Shown: piece after piece, positions 54,201-64,000 of the stretch
How the letters are laid out: each line of letters opens with the position of its first letter
Position numbering within the stretch: the stretch's first letter is position 1
Assembly: GCA_001632425.1 (NCBI GenBank)
Contig: KV425581.1
Span: 261,373 to 325,372, forward strand
Source of the DNA: Neolentinus lepideus HHB14362 ss-1
Lineage: Eukaryota; Basidiomycota; Agaricomycetes; Gloeophyllales; Gloeophyllaceae
Reading direction: 5' to 3'
Length of the DNA stretch: 64,000 nucleotides
Made by a program: the position numbers and the translations under genes
Notes under the pieces: generated by a model
Databases searched by the model: none
Told to the model about the DNA's origin: nothing
What the model saw: only the letters and a program-made list of their open reading frames with translations

Positions 54201-57200
54201 CTACTCTACATCAGTCTGTCCGTCAGAATCGGACTCTTCCGTCTCGGTCTCGGACTCCTGATCGGTAACAGTCCCACCGTCCTCTCGGACGGTATTGTCC
54301 AGTCTATGTGCCGTTGATGTACTGCGCTGGCGTTGAGCGACAGAAATGGCCATAGAAGAGCTCCGCGAGCCTAAACCTAGCGCATACAACCCAGACAGCC
54401 CCGACGTCGTCCTAGCCCGCGTGGGCGGGGGCTGACTTAGACTGTGCGGGGCGCCAGGCCCACTTTGAGGAAAAGATACATGCGAAGGCATAGCTATACG
54501 TAGACCCAAGCTCGCAAAAGGATCGTGGGCGGCCTTGAGCTCGGGTGCCCGTCCGTTCGCTTGCAGGTGCGTGTACGACGAAGTATGGCGTAGACGTGGG
54601 GTGGTCATCACTGAGCCGAAGGTCGGTCCCGGACTGGACGGACTCGGGGTAGCAACGTTCCCAAGTAGACCAGAAGTCCAAGAAGACCAGGTGGGTGATT
54701 TCTTCGCTGCCGACGCGTCCGGTGGCGTAGTCACGAGTTCAAGCTCATGCGTCGCCTTCTTGAGGATGGCAATGTCGTGCTGGAGATCCTCCAACTTCTT
54801 GCTAAACTGTTCTCGATCTTTGACTGCAGAGGACTTGCTTCCCTCGAGGAATTCTCGGATATTCGCCTCGACTGCGTCCCGCTCTTCTTGGTCTGGAATG
54901 GCACCTTGAACCGTCAACAGCGTTTCGTAGCCCCGTATCACTCTTTCTTCGTCAGCCAGGCGGATCTCGAGCTCAACGCGATTATCTTCGTTATAGTCAT
55001 CAAGCCTTTGGAGCGCAGTCTGCAAGATAGGGAGGGAAGAAGAGGATGAGGAAGCCACCATAGACGAAGCAGAGGAGAGGGTAGACTTCAGTTCTTTTAG
55101 TGCTTGGTGGCATTCGCGGAACGCTCGCTGCAGATCATCGTATCGATCTTTGACTTTGAGAAGTTCCGAAATTGCGGATTGTTCGAGTGTCGAAGACGGT
55201 AGCGGACACGGGACAGACACCTCGCTATAGTCAAGATGGATTTCAGTAACAAGTAAAGGTGAAGTGGATGTAGAAGCTGGATTAGCGGTTGGCGGGGTCA
55301 CAGCAGGAGAAGGATTGATGGTGTCTGGAATGATGTCTTGCATTTCTGAAGACGGGAACAGAACACCTTCAGTAGGCGCGGGGAATGCAACCGGAAGGTT
55401 TTCCGTCAATACAATGTCAGGTTCCTTGAGGACTGCGAGATCACCAGACTTGGGCAGAGAAGGACTATGTTGGGCGCTCGGTGGTGTCTGCAAGAGGATA
55501 GATGATTGATCAGAAATGGACGAAGATGATACCAGTGTTGGCGTTTCTGATATCGCGTCGGAAGACCCAAAGATTTGCTCGACAGATGCCGCGCTATCTT
55601 CAGATGGAATGCTCGGTGCACCTGAAATAAAGACAGGCGAAGAGTTGATCATTCCATCCTGCTGTCGTGAATTGGGAATGTCAGTGACAGACGGTAGGGG
55701 CGTAAGTTTAGGCGTTGTTGGCGAGTCCAGATTGACTGAAGCGGGTGGAGATGTATCCGAACGTTCTTCTACCTGAGTTGCCACGCTTTCAGATTCATAT
55801 CTCGACGGCAGAGGTGGCAAAGGTGGCGACACTGAGGGCTTTCTTTTAGTCCTTTGAACGAGCAAACCTCCATGCTCGTGCGTAGACTCAGCCACCTGTA
55901 AGAATTTCCTCTCTGCCTCCCACCGTTTCGCCATCTCCACCTGCAACTCCTTCACCAAATTATTCACCGCATCCTGTGCCGCCAGGATCCTTGCAACCGA
56001 TGCTGGCACCATCTTCGCCACATCTGGCGTACCCTCGACCTCGTTTAACAGTGCCGCAACCGCCCTCAGAATCTTCTCAAACGCCCCCTCCACCTGACTG
56101 GGATCTGCAAGCGCCGTGCGCGCAAGCAGCTCCTGTGTCCGCCTCGACCATCGTCTCAGTCCCTCCATGATGGTCTCCTCTCGGCTGAGCAGCGCGAGCC
56201 GCAGGCTGACCTCGCGTCGGCGGCCGTACGTCTCGCGATAGATGTCCTCGGATAGTTCGTCCAATGCGGTGCGCAGGCGGTCAGATTGGCGCTTCTCGTC
56301 GAGAAGAGACTTGCGTAGGGTTTGCATGTCGGAGTCCATAGACGCAAGAGTAGCTGCATGTCGAGTTTTGAGGTTTGAGAGTGCATTTTGAAGGTTGTCC
56401 GTGGTGGATTGAGAGAATTTCCTGAGAGTACGGAGGTGAAAGTGAGTATATGCGCATATAAGCAAGTTACATCCCATACATATATCGTGAAACCACCTTG
56501 GCGGCAGCATTGTCGTCTGCTTTGAGTTGATCCAGTTGAGTTCGTGCTCTTGCCATACTATCACGGTCCTCTTGTCTACTTTTTTGTTCTGCTTGCAATT
56601 TCGCCTGCGCAATATTCAGCTGACCCCGCAGATTCTCAACTTCCGCCTCCAGCCTCTCAACCTCGCCATTATACTCAGCCATCAGCTTCTGCAGACCAGA
56701 CTTCCCTTCTGACAGAGACTCTACCAGCGTCGTAGATGATCCTGAAGCGGCACTAGCGATGCTCGCACTGCCGTCGTCAGAGGCAATCCGTCTCGAAGTG
56801 GCAATGGAACTCTTCCTGCCTTCGAGGGAACGTACAAGGTCGGCGTATTCCTGCACCACAAGGTCGGTCATCTTCCTCTCTTCTTCCGCTACTCTGACTC
56901 TGCTCTCCAGTTCCCGCTCTCTGGCCTTGCCTTCTTCCTCGCGTGCTCGACCCTTCGCGGCAAGCTCATATGCAGCTTCCGCATCGTGCTTAGCCCGAGA
57001 AACTTCTCCAAGTGCATTCGATAACTGTGTGGTCCGTGTGAGAAGTGCTTCTTCGGTGTATGTGAGCTTGTCAGACAAGCGCCGCAACGATAGTGTGAGC
57101 TCGTTGACTTGAAGGGTTGCTGGGTGGGGAGAGATATCTGGGTGTGAACGGAGGACCGCAAGCTCTTCTCTCAATATTGCGTTCTCTCGTTCTAGAACAT

Positions 57201-57476
57201 GGGTTCGCTCTAACGCATGTGACGTCTCCAGCGAATGCCGCTGAAGCTTGACCGACGATGCATGGGCTTCATGCTGGAATGCAAGCAGTCAGACATGATA
57301 TACAGAGTTCCGTCAAATCCTCCAAGTGTGACATGGTCCATCTTATCACCCAGTAAAGTGGAACTCTCAAATAAATCGACGGAACCCACCTGATACCGAC
57401 TGACCGCAGCACGCAAACTCGCTAATTCCAAGGCCAGAGGATGGTCATCATTAATCTGCAATTCGATCGCGCTCAT
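54201..57476 (-). CDS. Large coiled-coil protein, unrecognised
   Basis: The ATG at 57476 (MSAIELQINDDHPLALELAS) is chosen because the frame upstream has only a GTG. Introns near 57390-57275 and 56463-56424 join the parts. Residues about 30-420 are almost continuous coiled coil (ERENAILREELAVLRSHPDI, YTEEALLTRTTQLSNALGEV, YNGEVERLEAEVENLRGQLN, LQNALSNLKTRHAATLASMD). A Ser/Pro-rich disordered middle follows, then a second coiled-coil stretch (ELLKVKDRYDDLQRAFRECH, VKDREQFSKKLEDLQHDIAI). The C-terminal part has SPTWSSWTSGLLGNVATPSP and ends in an acidic TETEESDSDGQTDVE tail. No catalytic or membrane motif is visible. A scaffold, tether or cytoskeletal role is likely from shape alone; no family is claimed. 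Confidence 0.75.
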
Positions 57477-57684
57477 GGCCACATTGTACGGTTGAAGGAC
57501 CTTCTAGTCGAATCTGCACAATAAACCCAATCAGGCAAGAAAATATTTCCTGGAAGTATGCACCCACCGGGAGCGGATTAGGGGCTAAAGATACCGATGA
57601 ATGAAGCTGGGGTCGAGCGGTTCGCGCAGTTCGGGTCGGACAGCTTGCCTGCAAGTGCAGTGACGCCTGTCACGTCACGCTCAA

Positions 57685-58099
57685 ATGTCCCTTGTGCGTG
57701 CATTTCGACCGTTACGGAACGCGAGCCTGTGTCCTCGGTGCCAGGTGCGCTATGTTGGGTCCAAACCCATAGCAGCTTTCATCCAAAATACTGCTGAAGC
57801 AGAAGGTGAGTGTACTTGACTTTGTCCCTTGACAGAACTCGCCATGACATTGATGTTCTCATCTGTATGAAGCGAAATCTTCATGTCCACCAAACACGGT
57901 CTTGGCGGGAGTGAACTACTTGAAAGGCCAGCCGCCAGTGCTAGCTCTACCTGACGAGGAGTACCCGGATTGGCTATGGAAACTACTTGAGAAAAAGGAG
58001 CTCCCCGATGATGGTCCAGGAGGCAAGGCGGAGAAGGTTCGGTTAAGAAGAGAGAACAGGCAGCGTATACGGGAGCAAAACTTCTTAAAGACTCAATAA
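57685..58099 (+). CDS. MRPL37: Mitochondrial large ribosomal subunit protein mL54
   Basis: Two exons, 57685-57805 and 57873-58099, sum to 116 codons including stop. The start gives MSLVRAFRPLRNASLCPRCQ, an arginine-rich presequence. The splice joins NTAEAE to AKSSCPPNTVLAGVNYLKGQ. The family core is PALxLPDEEYPDWLWKLLEK, here VLALPDEEYPDWLWKLLEK. A basic helical tail (RRENRQRIREQNFLKTQ) follows, typical of mL54. The acceptor is a plain GAAG. The gene is divergent from the coiled-coil gene with 208 bp between starts. In yeast the homologue is named Mrpl37. Confidence 0.87.
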
Positions 58100-58474
58100 C
58101 CGAGCGGTTCTACTTGTCATTGGCTTCTATGCATATGTAAGCTTACAGTCGCATGGAGTGGTGCTGCCGGAGACTGACTCGTGCTTTGACTAGTATGTCA
58201 GATGGAATACTAGATCGATCGCTGCCACCTCTAGCAACTTTGCTATGAGCCATTGTTCATGGTTGTGATGACTCGAGAGCTCACCGCGGCCCACAGCAAA
58301 TACCCATCCGCGAGAGAGAGTAGCCAGGTCTTCCGTAACCGAGTCGAGCGTGTATGGGTGTCATTTTATTCGGGATAGATATAATGCATAATAGATCTCT
58401 GCATCAATCAAGACATCGGGCCGGTACTACACAGTACTAGTAATACAAGATTCCATCAATGTAATATCTACCAA
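58100..58474. other. Intergenic region, convergent 3' ends
   Basis: Holds the 3' flanks of mL54 and the MDR oxidoreductase. Nothing else is seen. Confidence 0.5.
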
Positions 58475-59967
58475 TTACAACTTCGCAAACCCTTCCCGAC
58501 CATGCCTAATCCGAATCACCACCTTCCCGAAATGCGCGCCTGACTCGATGAGGTCGAAACCTTCCTGCGCATTCTCTAGGCCGTCGATAGTATGCGATAC
58601 CGCGGGAACGATGCGATGCTCCTCGAGGAACTTGGTGGCCTCAATGATGTCTTGATGCGAACCCATGGTGGATCCTAACAAAACTAAGAACTGACTGCTC
58701 TAACTCGATAACTGGAGGCACGTCACCTATCAGCTGCTGGTTTTTCAGCACTTCGCGCATCGTGAAGGAGATCTTCGGTACAGCGGTCCTGAAGAAGATT
58801 CATTAGAGGCGGTAAAATACTGCAGTATGCCATCCGCACATTCCATAGCAGACGACGCGCCCGCCAGCCCTGAGGATCTTGTTAGTTGCCGTCATGATCT
58901 CGCCACCTCCAGAGTCGATGACAACGTCCAGTAGTGGCTTTTCTTTAGACGAAGTCTTCAGATTTTTCGCAAGCCGCGAAACCCAATCCGCTAGTGAGAA
59001 GTCAGCCGACCATGCTACCCACGGAGTACGCAAGATTTGTCCACACCATCTTTGTAAGAGAACCCAGCGGTGGCGCCCATCTTGATAGCGCTCTCAATTT
59101 TATCCTTGTTCCCACTGGTGACGAATACCTTCGCACCCTTCGCCAGGCATAATTGCATGGCAATGAGCGCGACGCCGCCGCCGATCCCTGTGATGAGCAC
59201 GTTGTCGTCCTTCTTGACGCGGCCGTTCACGATGGCAGCTCTTGAAAGTGGTATATACGTATGTCGTGAGTGTGAGGTCATGGTTAGTGTGCAATGAACA
59301 CAAACCTCCATGCAGTGGTGCCTGCGACAGGCCATGCGGACAGATGCTCGTCGTCGAGATGATCCGGGCTCAGCACAACTTGGTCGCGCTCCACGATCAC
59401 GTATTCCGAGAAGGTGCCAAGGGGTGTTTTTGCCGACCCTCCAATGATCACAAGACTGACATCTTTTAGACCGGTATTAATGTTGGACAATGGCATGCAT
59501 GCTCACTCTGGTGACTCAGGTGCTTCTGGATCGCTCTCCCAGCCTCGCATGGGCACGAGGAAGACCCGCTTGAACAGTAACGGGTCGTGCTCATCGGCAG
59601 CACCTACTACAGTGCCTAAAACAGCCCTGAAGTGTCAAAATTGTCCACAGACATAACATTCGCGCATACCAGCACCATCCGCACCGAAAGGACTGCCATC
59701 CCCGATGCCAGGATATTTTCCCAGCCGAATCCAGAGCTACAGTACGTAGGTCAGTCGCAAGCGTCTCCACATATAATGTGCATCCTCACTGACATCACGA
59801 TAGTTAAATGAGACTGCGTTAATCTTCACCAGCACCTCTCCCTTCTTAAGCGGTCGCAGCGTCTGCTCCTCTAGTTTCGCGTCGTATAAGCGCGCACCTT
59901 TCGGCTGCGCTGACAGTGCTGGTCTCACCAGAAGTGCTCTTGTAGTCAGTGGAAGCTTTGGTGCCAT
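58475..59967 (-). CDS. MDR-superfamily zinc-type alcohol dehydrogenase-like oxidoreductase
   Basis: NAD(P)H-dependent medium-chain dehydrogenase/reductase. The start at 59967 gives MAPKLPLTTRALLVRPALSA. The GroES-like part is PLKKGEVLVKINAVSFNYRD, and later exons give a KRVFLVPMRGWESDPEAPE and GTFSEYVIVERDQVVLSPDH block with AWPVAGTTAWR. The Rossmann fold follows: GRVKKDDNVLITGIGGGVAL, IAMQLCLAKGAKVFVTSGNK, DVVIDSGGGEIMTATNKILR, GGRVVCYGM. The C-terminus is IGSTMGSHQDIIEATKFLEE and FGKVVIRIRHGREGFAKL. I did not find the classic catalytic-zinc cysteine cluster, so it resembles the quinone-reductase-like branch. About seven introns. It is divergent from the TFIIIC-like gene (232 bp). Confidence 0.82.
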
Positions 59968-60199
59968 CTCAGTCCGCGTCGAGGACAGTTCTGAGTCTCA
60001 AACGAGTGCATAGTCCACCGAGTGCGGGGTTCGGTATCATATGATACAAAGCCCGGTAATTGCCAATTGCAAGCTTCCTTTTCCGTCGATTATAGCAGAT
60101 CCAATTCGAGATCCATCTCTTCTGATTATCTCTTTCTTTCAGACTACTTAGTACTTCTACTGCTGTTTCCACCTCTCCCAGCGCCTTTTCTCTAAGATA

Positions 60200-63134
60200 A
60201 TGGATCGTGAATTACGTCCGCGCAAAGCCCGTCCCAGTTATGCGGCTTTACTTGAACTCGAAGGCGACGAAACGCAGCGAGCGCAAGTCTTGGAAGAGCT
60301 TGAAGCGGACAGCGGGAGTGACTTTGCGCCTGAAATAGCCGTGGAGTCTGCAGTCGAGGATGACGAAGAGGAAGCCGACGAACTGGACGAGGAGGAAGGG
60401 GAGCTTGAAGAGAAAGAGGAATCTTTGCCTCCCGAACCGAAGCGTCAGAAGGGCAAAGGAAAAGATACTGGCACGAACATGACGGTGGAACAGCGTCCAA
60501 AAGCGACAGTGAAATTAACATCTGGTCTGTCTCGCCCATCGAACAGGCAGATGCACGCTTTGCCAACGCCCAGTAGTAACCACCGCCACAGAGCCACGCC
60601 CATTTTCTGGAGGCAAGGTAAAGTGGAGAGGCTACTGAGTCCTCCAAAGCTCTTTACCTCTCCGCATGCTACTTCCGTACTGAGTTCTACTGCACACCCT
60701 GCCATTGCCTCTCGCATAGGGAAAGCATGGGGTTACAATGTCGGGCCAGGGCCTCTCTGGGATATGATGGAGGACAGGGCATGGTATAAAGAAGCTGTTG
60801 CGGACAAAGACAAGGAAGAAAATGAAAGGTATCGGAGACCAAGGGTGTATCGTGACCTCAAAACGCCGGGTGATATACAGATCCTGACTCGAGAGTATGT
60901 ATATGCGTGTTTGAAATCTAGTTGTGTGTTCACTCAATTGATCAGTCAAGCCTCCCTATACCTGCCATCCGATGTTGCTGCAACCGAAGAGGGGAATCTG
61001 AGACCTCCGCCGCCAGTGTCCTGCTCTTTCGGTCTCTTTGGAAAACAGACCAGGCGAGAGCTGAATATGTTCGACGCGTTGAGGATATGTGTGTCATATT
61101 CCATTCTCTTGTTGAACAAGGAACGAAATAGAATGTGATAGCAGAGTACATCCTTCGAAGCAAATCGCACGTCTTCGACGCCGGCGCGCCCGTGTGGGCC
61201 ATAGACTGGTGCCCTCTCCATCCGGAAGAACGTCCTTGTAAGCACAAAACTTCAACACTTTCCCTGCCGTGCCTACACCGAATGTATCACCAGGTCGCGC
61301 AAACAAGCAATATCTCGCCGTCGGCCCCTTCCCATCCCGCTCACACTCACCCGATATTGGCGCAAAAGTCGCCAGGCCCACGCACGCGTGCATACAAATA
61401 TGGTCTCTCAGCCCGTCTTCGGAGGACGTTGAAATGTCTGACGCTAACGAGGACGAGAACGAAGGCAGCGAACACGACACAGGGCAGATGAAGTGTGAGC
61501 TAGTGGTATGCATCGAGTCGGGACCGGCGCACGAGTTGAAGTGGTGTCCTCTTCCAGCACATGACAGCGTGAGTGGGTATATCCCTCGAAGTGGCCTATT
61601 GAATTTAATTGGCGCAGTTCCAGCAAAAGTGTGACGCAACGCGCAAGCTCGGATTGCTAGCAGGCACTTTCGACGATGGGTCTATGTCAATATATGTCAT
61701 TCCAGATCCGGACGATATTCACTCTCAAGGCGATGACTCAGTTCACCCAAAATTCGGTGGGATCATTGTATAACGTCAACTCTTATTTTCTCCCGGCTGA
61801 CACCGTCGCCTAGTCAAAATTCCGGAGCCCTTAGTCCGGATAGAACTTGAGGAAACTTCTTGCATGTCATTGGACTGGGCCAACAGCGAAGTATTAGCCA
61901 TCGGGTGCACGAACGGTACGTTCTCAATGTATTCAACACGTTGCTGCTCAACCACACCACCAGGTTCGATCGCTGTCTACGATGTTGCCGAAGCTATCAA
62001 CAGCGATATCCAATCGAGTGCGTCTAGTGTCCCTGGACATACTGCACACTAATAACGATGTACCTCCTCACCCTAGACATCCTCCCCATATACTATATGT
62101 CAGTTCACCAGTCCGCGGTCCGGGGCCTCGCGTGGGTCCGCGCGCCGCTGTCCTCAGCCACAGGAACGCCACTGACATCCGAGGACCCCACCGTCCTTGC
62201 CAGCGGCGGGTATGACGGCCTCGAGTGCTTCACGGACATCCGAGACCCGCACGGCAACGTCTTCAACCGGACGCGAGGTCCGTATATACGTTTGGAATCT
62301 TGCAAGATTTTCCCTGACTTATCTCGCATTTTGTATGAGCGCAGACGTGATTAGTTGCGTGGCCAACTCTGTCTATGCCGGTGGTGCGATCACAATTGAC
62401 CATGAGAATATCATCAAGGTCTTCCAGACGGCGCCGGCGATGCTTGGGCGCGGGCATATGTTTCTCGAGCCTGGTGGACCTGTCTGGGTGCGTTCTGTGT
62501 GCGTAATGGCTTGTTCATGCTCATTGTGTACGGGCAGAGTGTGGGCGTGTCCGACTATCACCCGCAGCTCGCGGTGGGGTGCGCGGATGGTGCCTGTTCG
62601 ACGACGAATACACTTAGGCCTACAAGAAAAGGCGGCGCTGTGGTAGGTTTCTCAGTTGCTCCAATACCCTCGTCTGTCTTAAACCATGTCTGCAGCCGTT
62701 CTTCGTCTACAAAATCTACCAGATGGATTACAGTCGGAAAACCGGGGAATACCGAATGCTCGAGAACTTCCTTCCCCAAGTAAGGAGAGACCAACGCAGT
62801 CAGTTAGAGACGAGACTGACGAATGATCTGTGGATCTGTGCAGGAGACGCAAGATAGGCCCTCGGCTACTCGGGCGAAGAAACAGGGGCAGACTGTAGAG
62901 GTCATGCCGGTGGGCACAGGCGCGTGGCCGGCGGAGGTGGGTGTGCACCGGACGGTCTGGAACAGTGGGAATGGGCTAGCGAATGCGCCGTTGTTGGCGT
63001 CTGCCACGGGTTCGGGCCTTTGTAGGGTCGACTGGCTTGTGGGCAGGTGGATGAAGGATAAGGTGCCGTATGGGGGGACGGAGGCAATGGCGGAGACAGT
63101 CGAGGTGGATGGGGATGAGGAGGATGAGGAGTGA
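60200..63134 (+). CDS. WD40 protein, probable TFIIIC subunit (Tfc6/Sfc6/GTF3C2-like)
   Basis: The start at 60200 gives MDRELRPRKARPSYAALLEL, followed by an acidic, disordered N-terminus and a basic patch. The WD40 region starts near 61140 with HVFDAGAPVWAIDWCPLHPE, joined by splicing to a segment with QYLAVGPFPSRSHSPDIGAK and ACIQIWSLSPSSEDVEMSDA. Later blades: RKLGLLAGTFDDGSMSIYVI, TSCMSLDWANSEVLAIGCTN, GSIAVYDVAEAINSDIQ, VHQSAVRGLAWVRAP, ASGGYDGLECFTDIRDPHGN, VANSVYAGGAITIDHENIIK and YHPQLAVGCADGAC. The C-terminus includes NGLANAPLLASATGSGLCRV and an acidic end. The pattern resembles the WD40 subunit of the RNA polymerase III factor TFIIIC. WD40 alone is not specific, so the name is an inference. 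About nine introns. Confidence 0.65.
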
Positions 63135-64000
63135 TGTTTTATTTTTCTGCTTATGATGGTACCTCCAATGAATAACATTTCCTCTAAGAAACAAATCGAC
63201 ACATGGGGATAATTGTTGGATACAAAATATACACTACACTGGGTCATTAGAAAAAATGTAGTGAATCACGATAACCGAAAGAATAATGACGTTTTGGTTC
63301 TACTGGCACAGATAAGTCGATGGTAAATGGCACCAGTATCACAATAGACATCCTTTTCCCTCTGCCCGCGCCCGAGACGGTCTAGTAATGGAAAAGTAAT
63401 TTAAAATTAAATTATGTCTTGAGGACCGCATCACCCTGTGTTGTGACGTAATCACTCCTAACCCGCACAACGGGTCATTTGTAAATTGTCCACTATTGTG
63501 TATGTGCTATGAGCTCTCATTTACTCCAGGACATCCTTAATGATTTTACCCATCATACGAAATACTCGGTGAACTATTACGCACGGATATTGGCAACTCG
63601 CAACATGCTCGGTAAGACGAGCATATCAATAGTACTGTCTGTAGTCCTTGAGATATATCAGCTACCCTATTTACGAATTACTGGCCACCGTTGTAAAATC
63701 ACTGAATAGAAAAAGAAAAATTACTCGTGGAGAAGCAAAATATTACCTGGACAAAGAACATTGAACGGATTTCAGAAAAACGAGAAGCAAAGAAAGCCAC
63801 GACGACTTGAGGCACTCAAGAATATACATATGTGGGCCAAGGTGATACAGACATTTACACGGAACTGGCAGCAAGCAGCAAGCAGAGTCTCTCTTCGTTT
63901 TGGTATTTCCCAAGAGCTGCTTCCCTCCATTCCCGCCACATTTTTTTGGGCTCGTCAGCACTCTCCCCATGCAACGTCGCCAGCAGTCCAGCAAATAGGT
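63135..64000. other. Right end of window, no gene recognised
   Basis: AT-rich with many stops on both strands. A palindrome-like stretch occurs around 63440-63480 (GTGACGTAATCACTC). A minus-strand open frame at 63743-63994 shows no family pattern. A gene may continue beyond the edge. Confidence 0.45.

Overview
The window reads as nuclear DNA of a basidiomycete fungus, most likely an Agaricomycete. Genes are packed tightly on both strands. Most are split by many introns of about 50-65 nt with GT..AG borders. The proteins are typical fungal housekeeping proteins (Elp3, Mdm12, Mif2/CENP-C, SAPS, Vps11, Ilv2, Scd6, Hel2 and others), and one spliced tRNA gene is present. There are no operons, ribosome binding sites or CRISPR arrays.

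Layout. 1-6.3 kb: the 3' end of ELP3, MDM12, a low-complexity proline/serine-rich protein and a FAHD1-like hydrolase. 6.3-7.9 kb: gene-poor. 7.9-9.6 kb: a fusion of a kinase-like domain with a formyltransferase-like domain. 10.2-11.0 kb: an unknown protein. 11.9-15.8 kb: CENP-C and the mitochondrial tRNA 2-thiouridylase. 15.8-18.1 kb: a possible decayed gene, an inverted-repeat element and gene-free sequence. 18.1-25.5 kb: SAPS protein, AP-2 mu and a secreted GDSL/CE16 esterase. 26.5-31.9 kb: Trf4-type poly(A) polymerase and an Asi-type membrane RING protein. 32.3-38.9 kb: acetolactate synthase, tRNA-Ala and Vps11. 39.4-46.9 kb: ATP18, COX16, adenylosuccinate synthetase, a basic-region protein, Scd6/LSM14 with two intronic snoRNA-like sequences, and COA1. 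47.0-50.9 kb: an HSF-type transcription factor with a tandem-repeat tail, an AT-richer block and a Harbinger-like MITE. 51.0-63.1 kb: Hel2, a coiled-coil protein, mitoribosomal mL54, an MDR oxidoreductase and a TFIIIC-type WD40 protein.

Many genes are divergent pairs sharing short promoters: COA1/HSF (about 100 bp), coiled-coil/mL54, MDR/TFIIIC, COX16/ADE12, VPS11/ATP18, AP-2 mu/esterase and TRF4/ASI. Genes tied to mitochondria are frequent: MDM12, SLM3/MTU1, ILV2, ATP18, COX16, COA1, mL54 and probably FAHD1. There is no metabolic gene cluster.

The most unusual items are the kinase plus degenerate GAR-transformylase-like fusion, the paired box C/D snoRNA-like sequences in adjacent SCD6 introns, the roughly 96-residue repeat array in the HSF protein, two short inverted-repeat elements, and three apparent GC-AG introns. 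Exon structures were derived by eye from splice signals, reading frame and family conservation; no search or RNA evidence was available.
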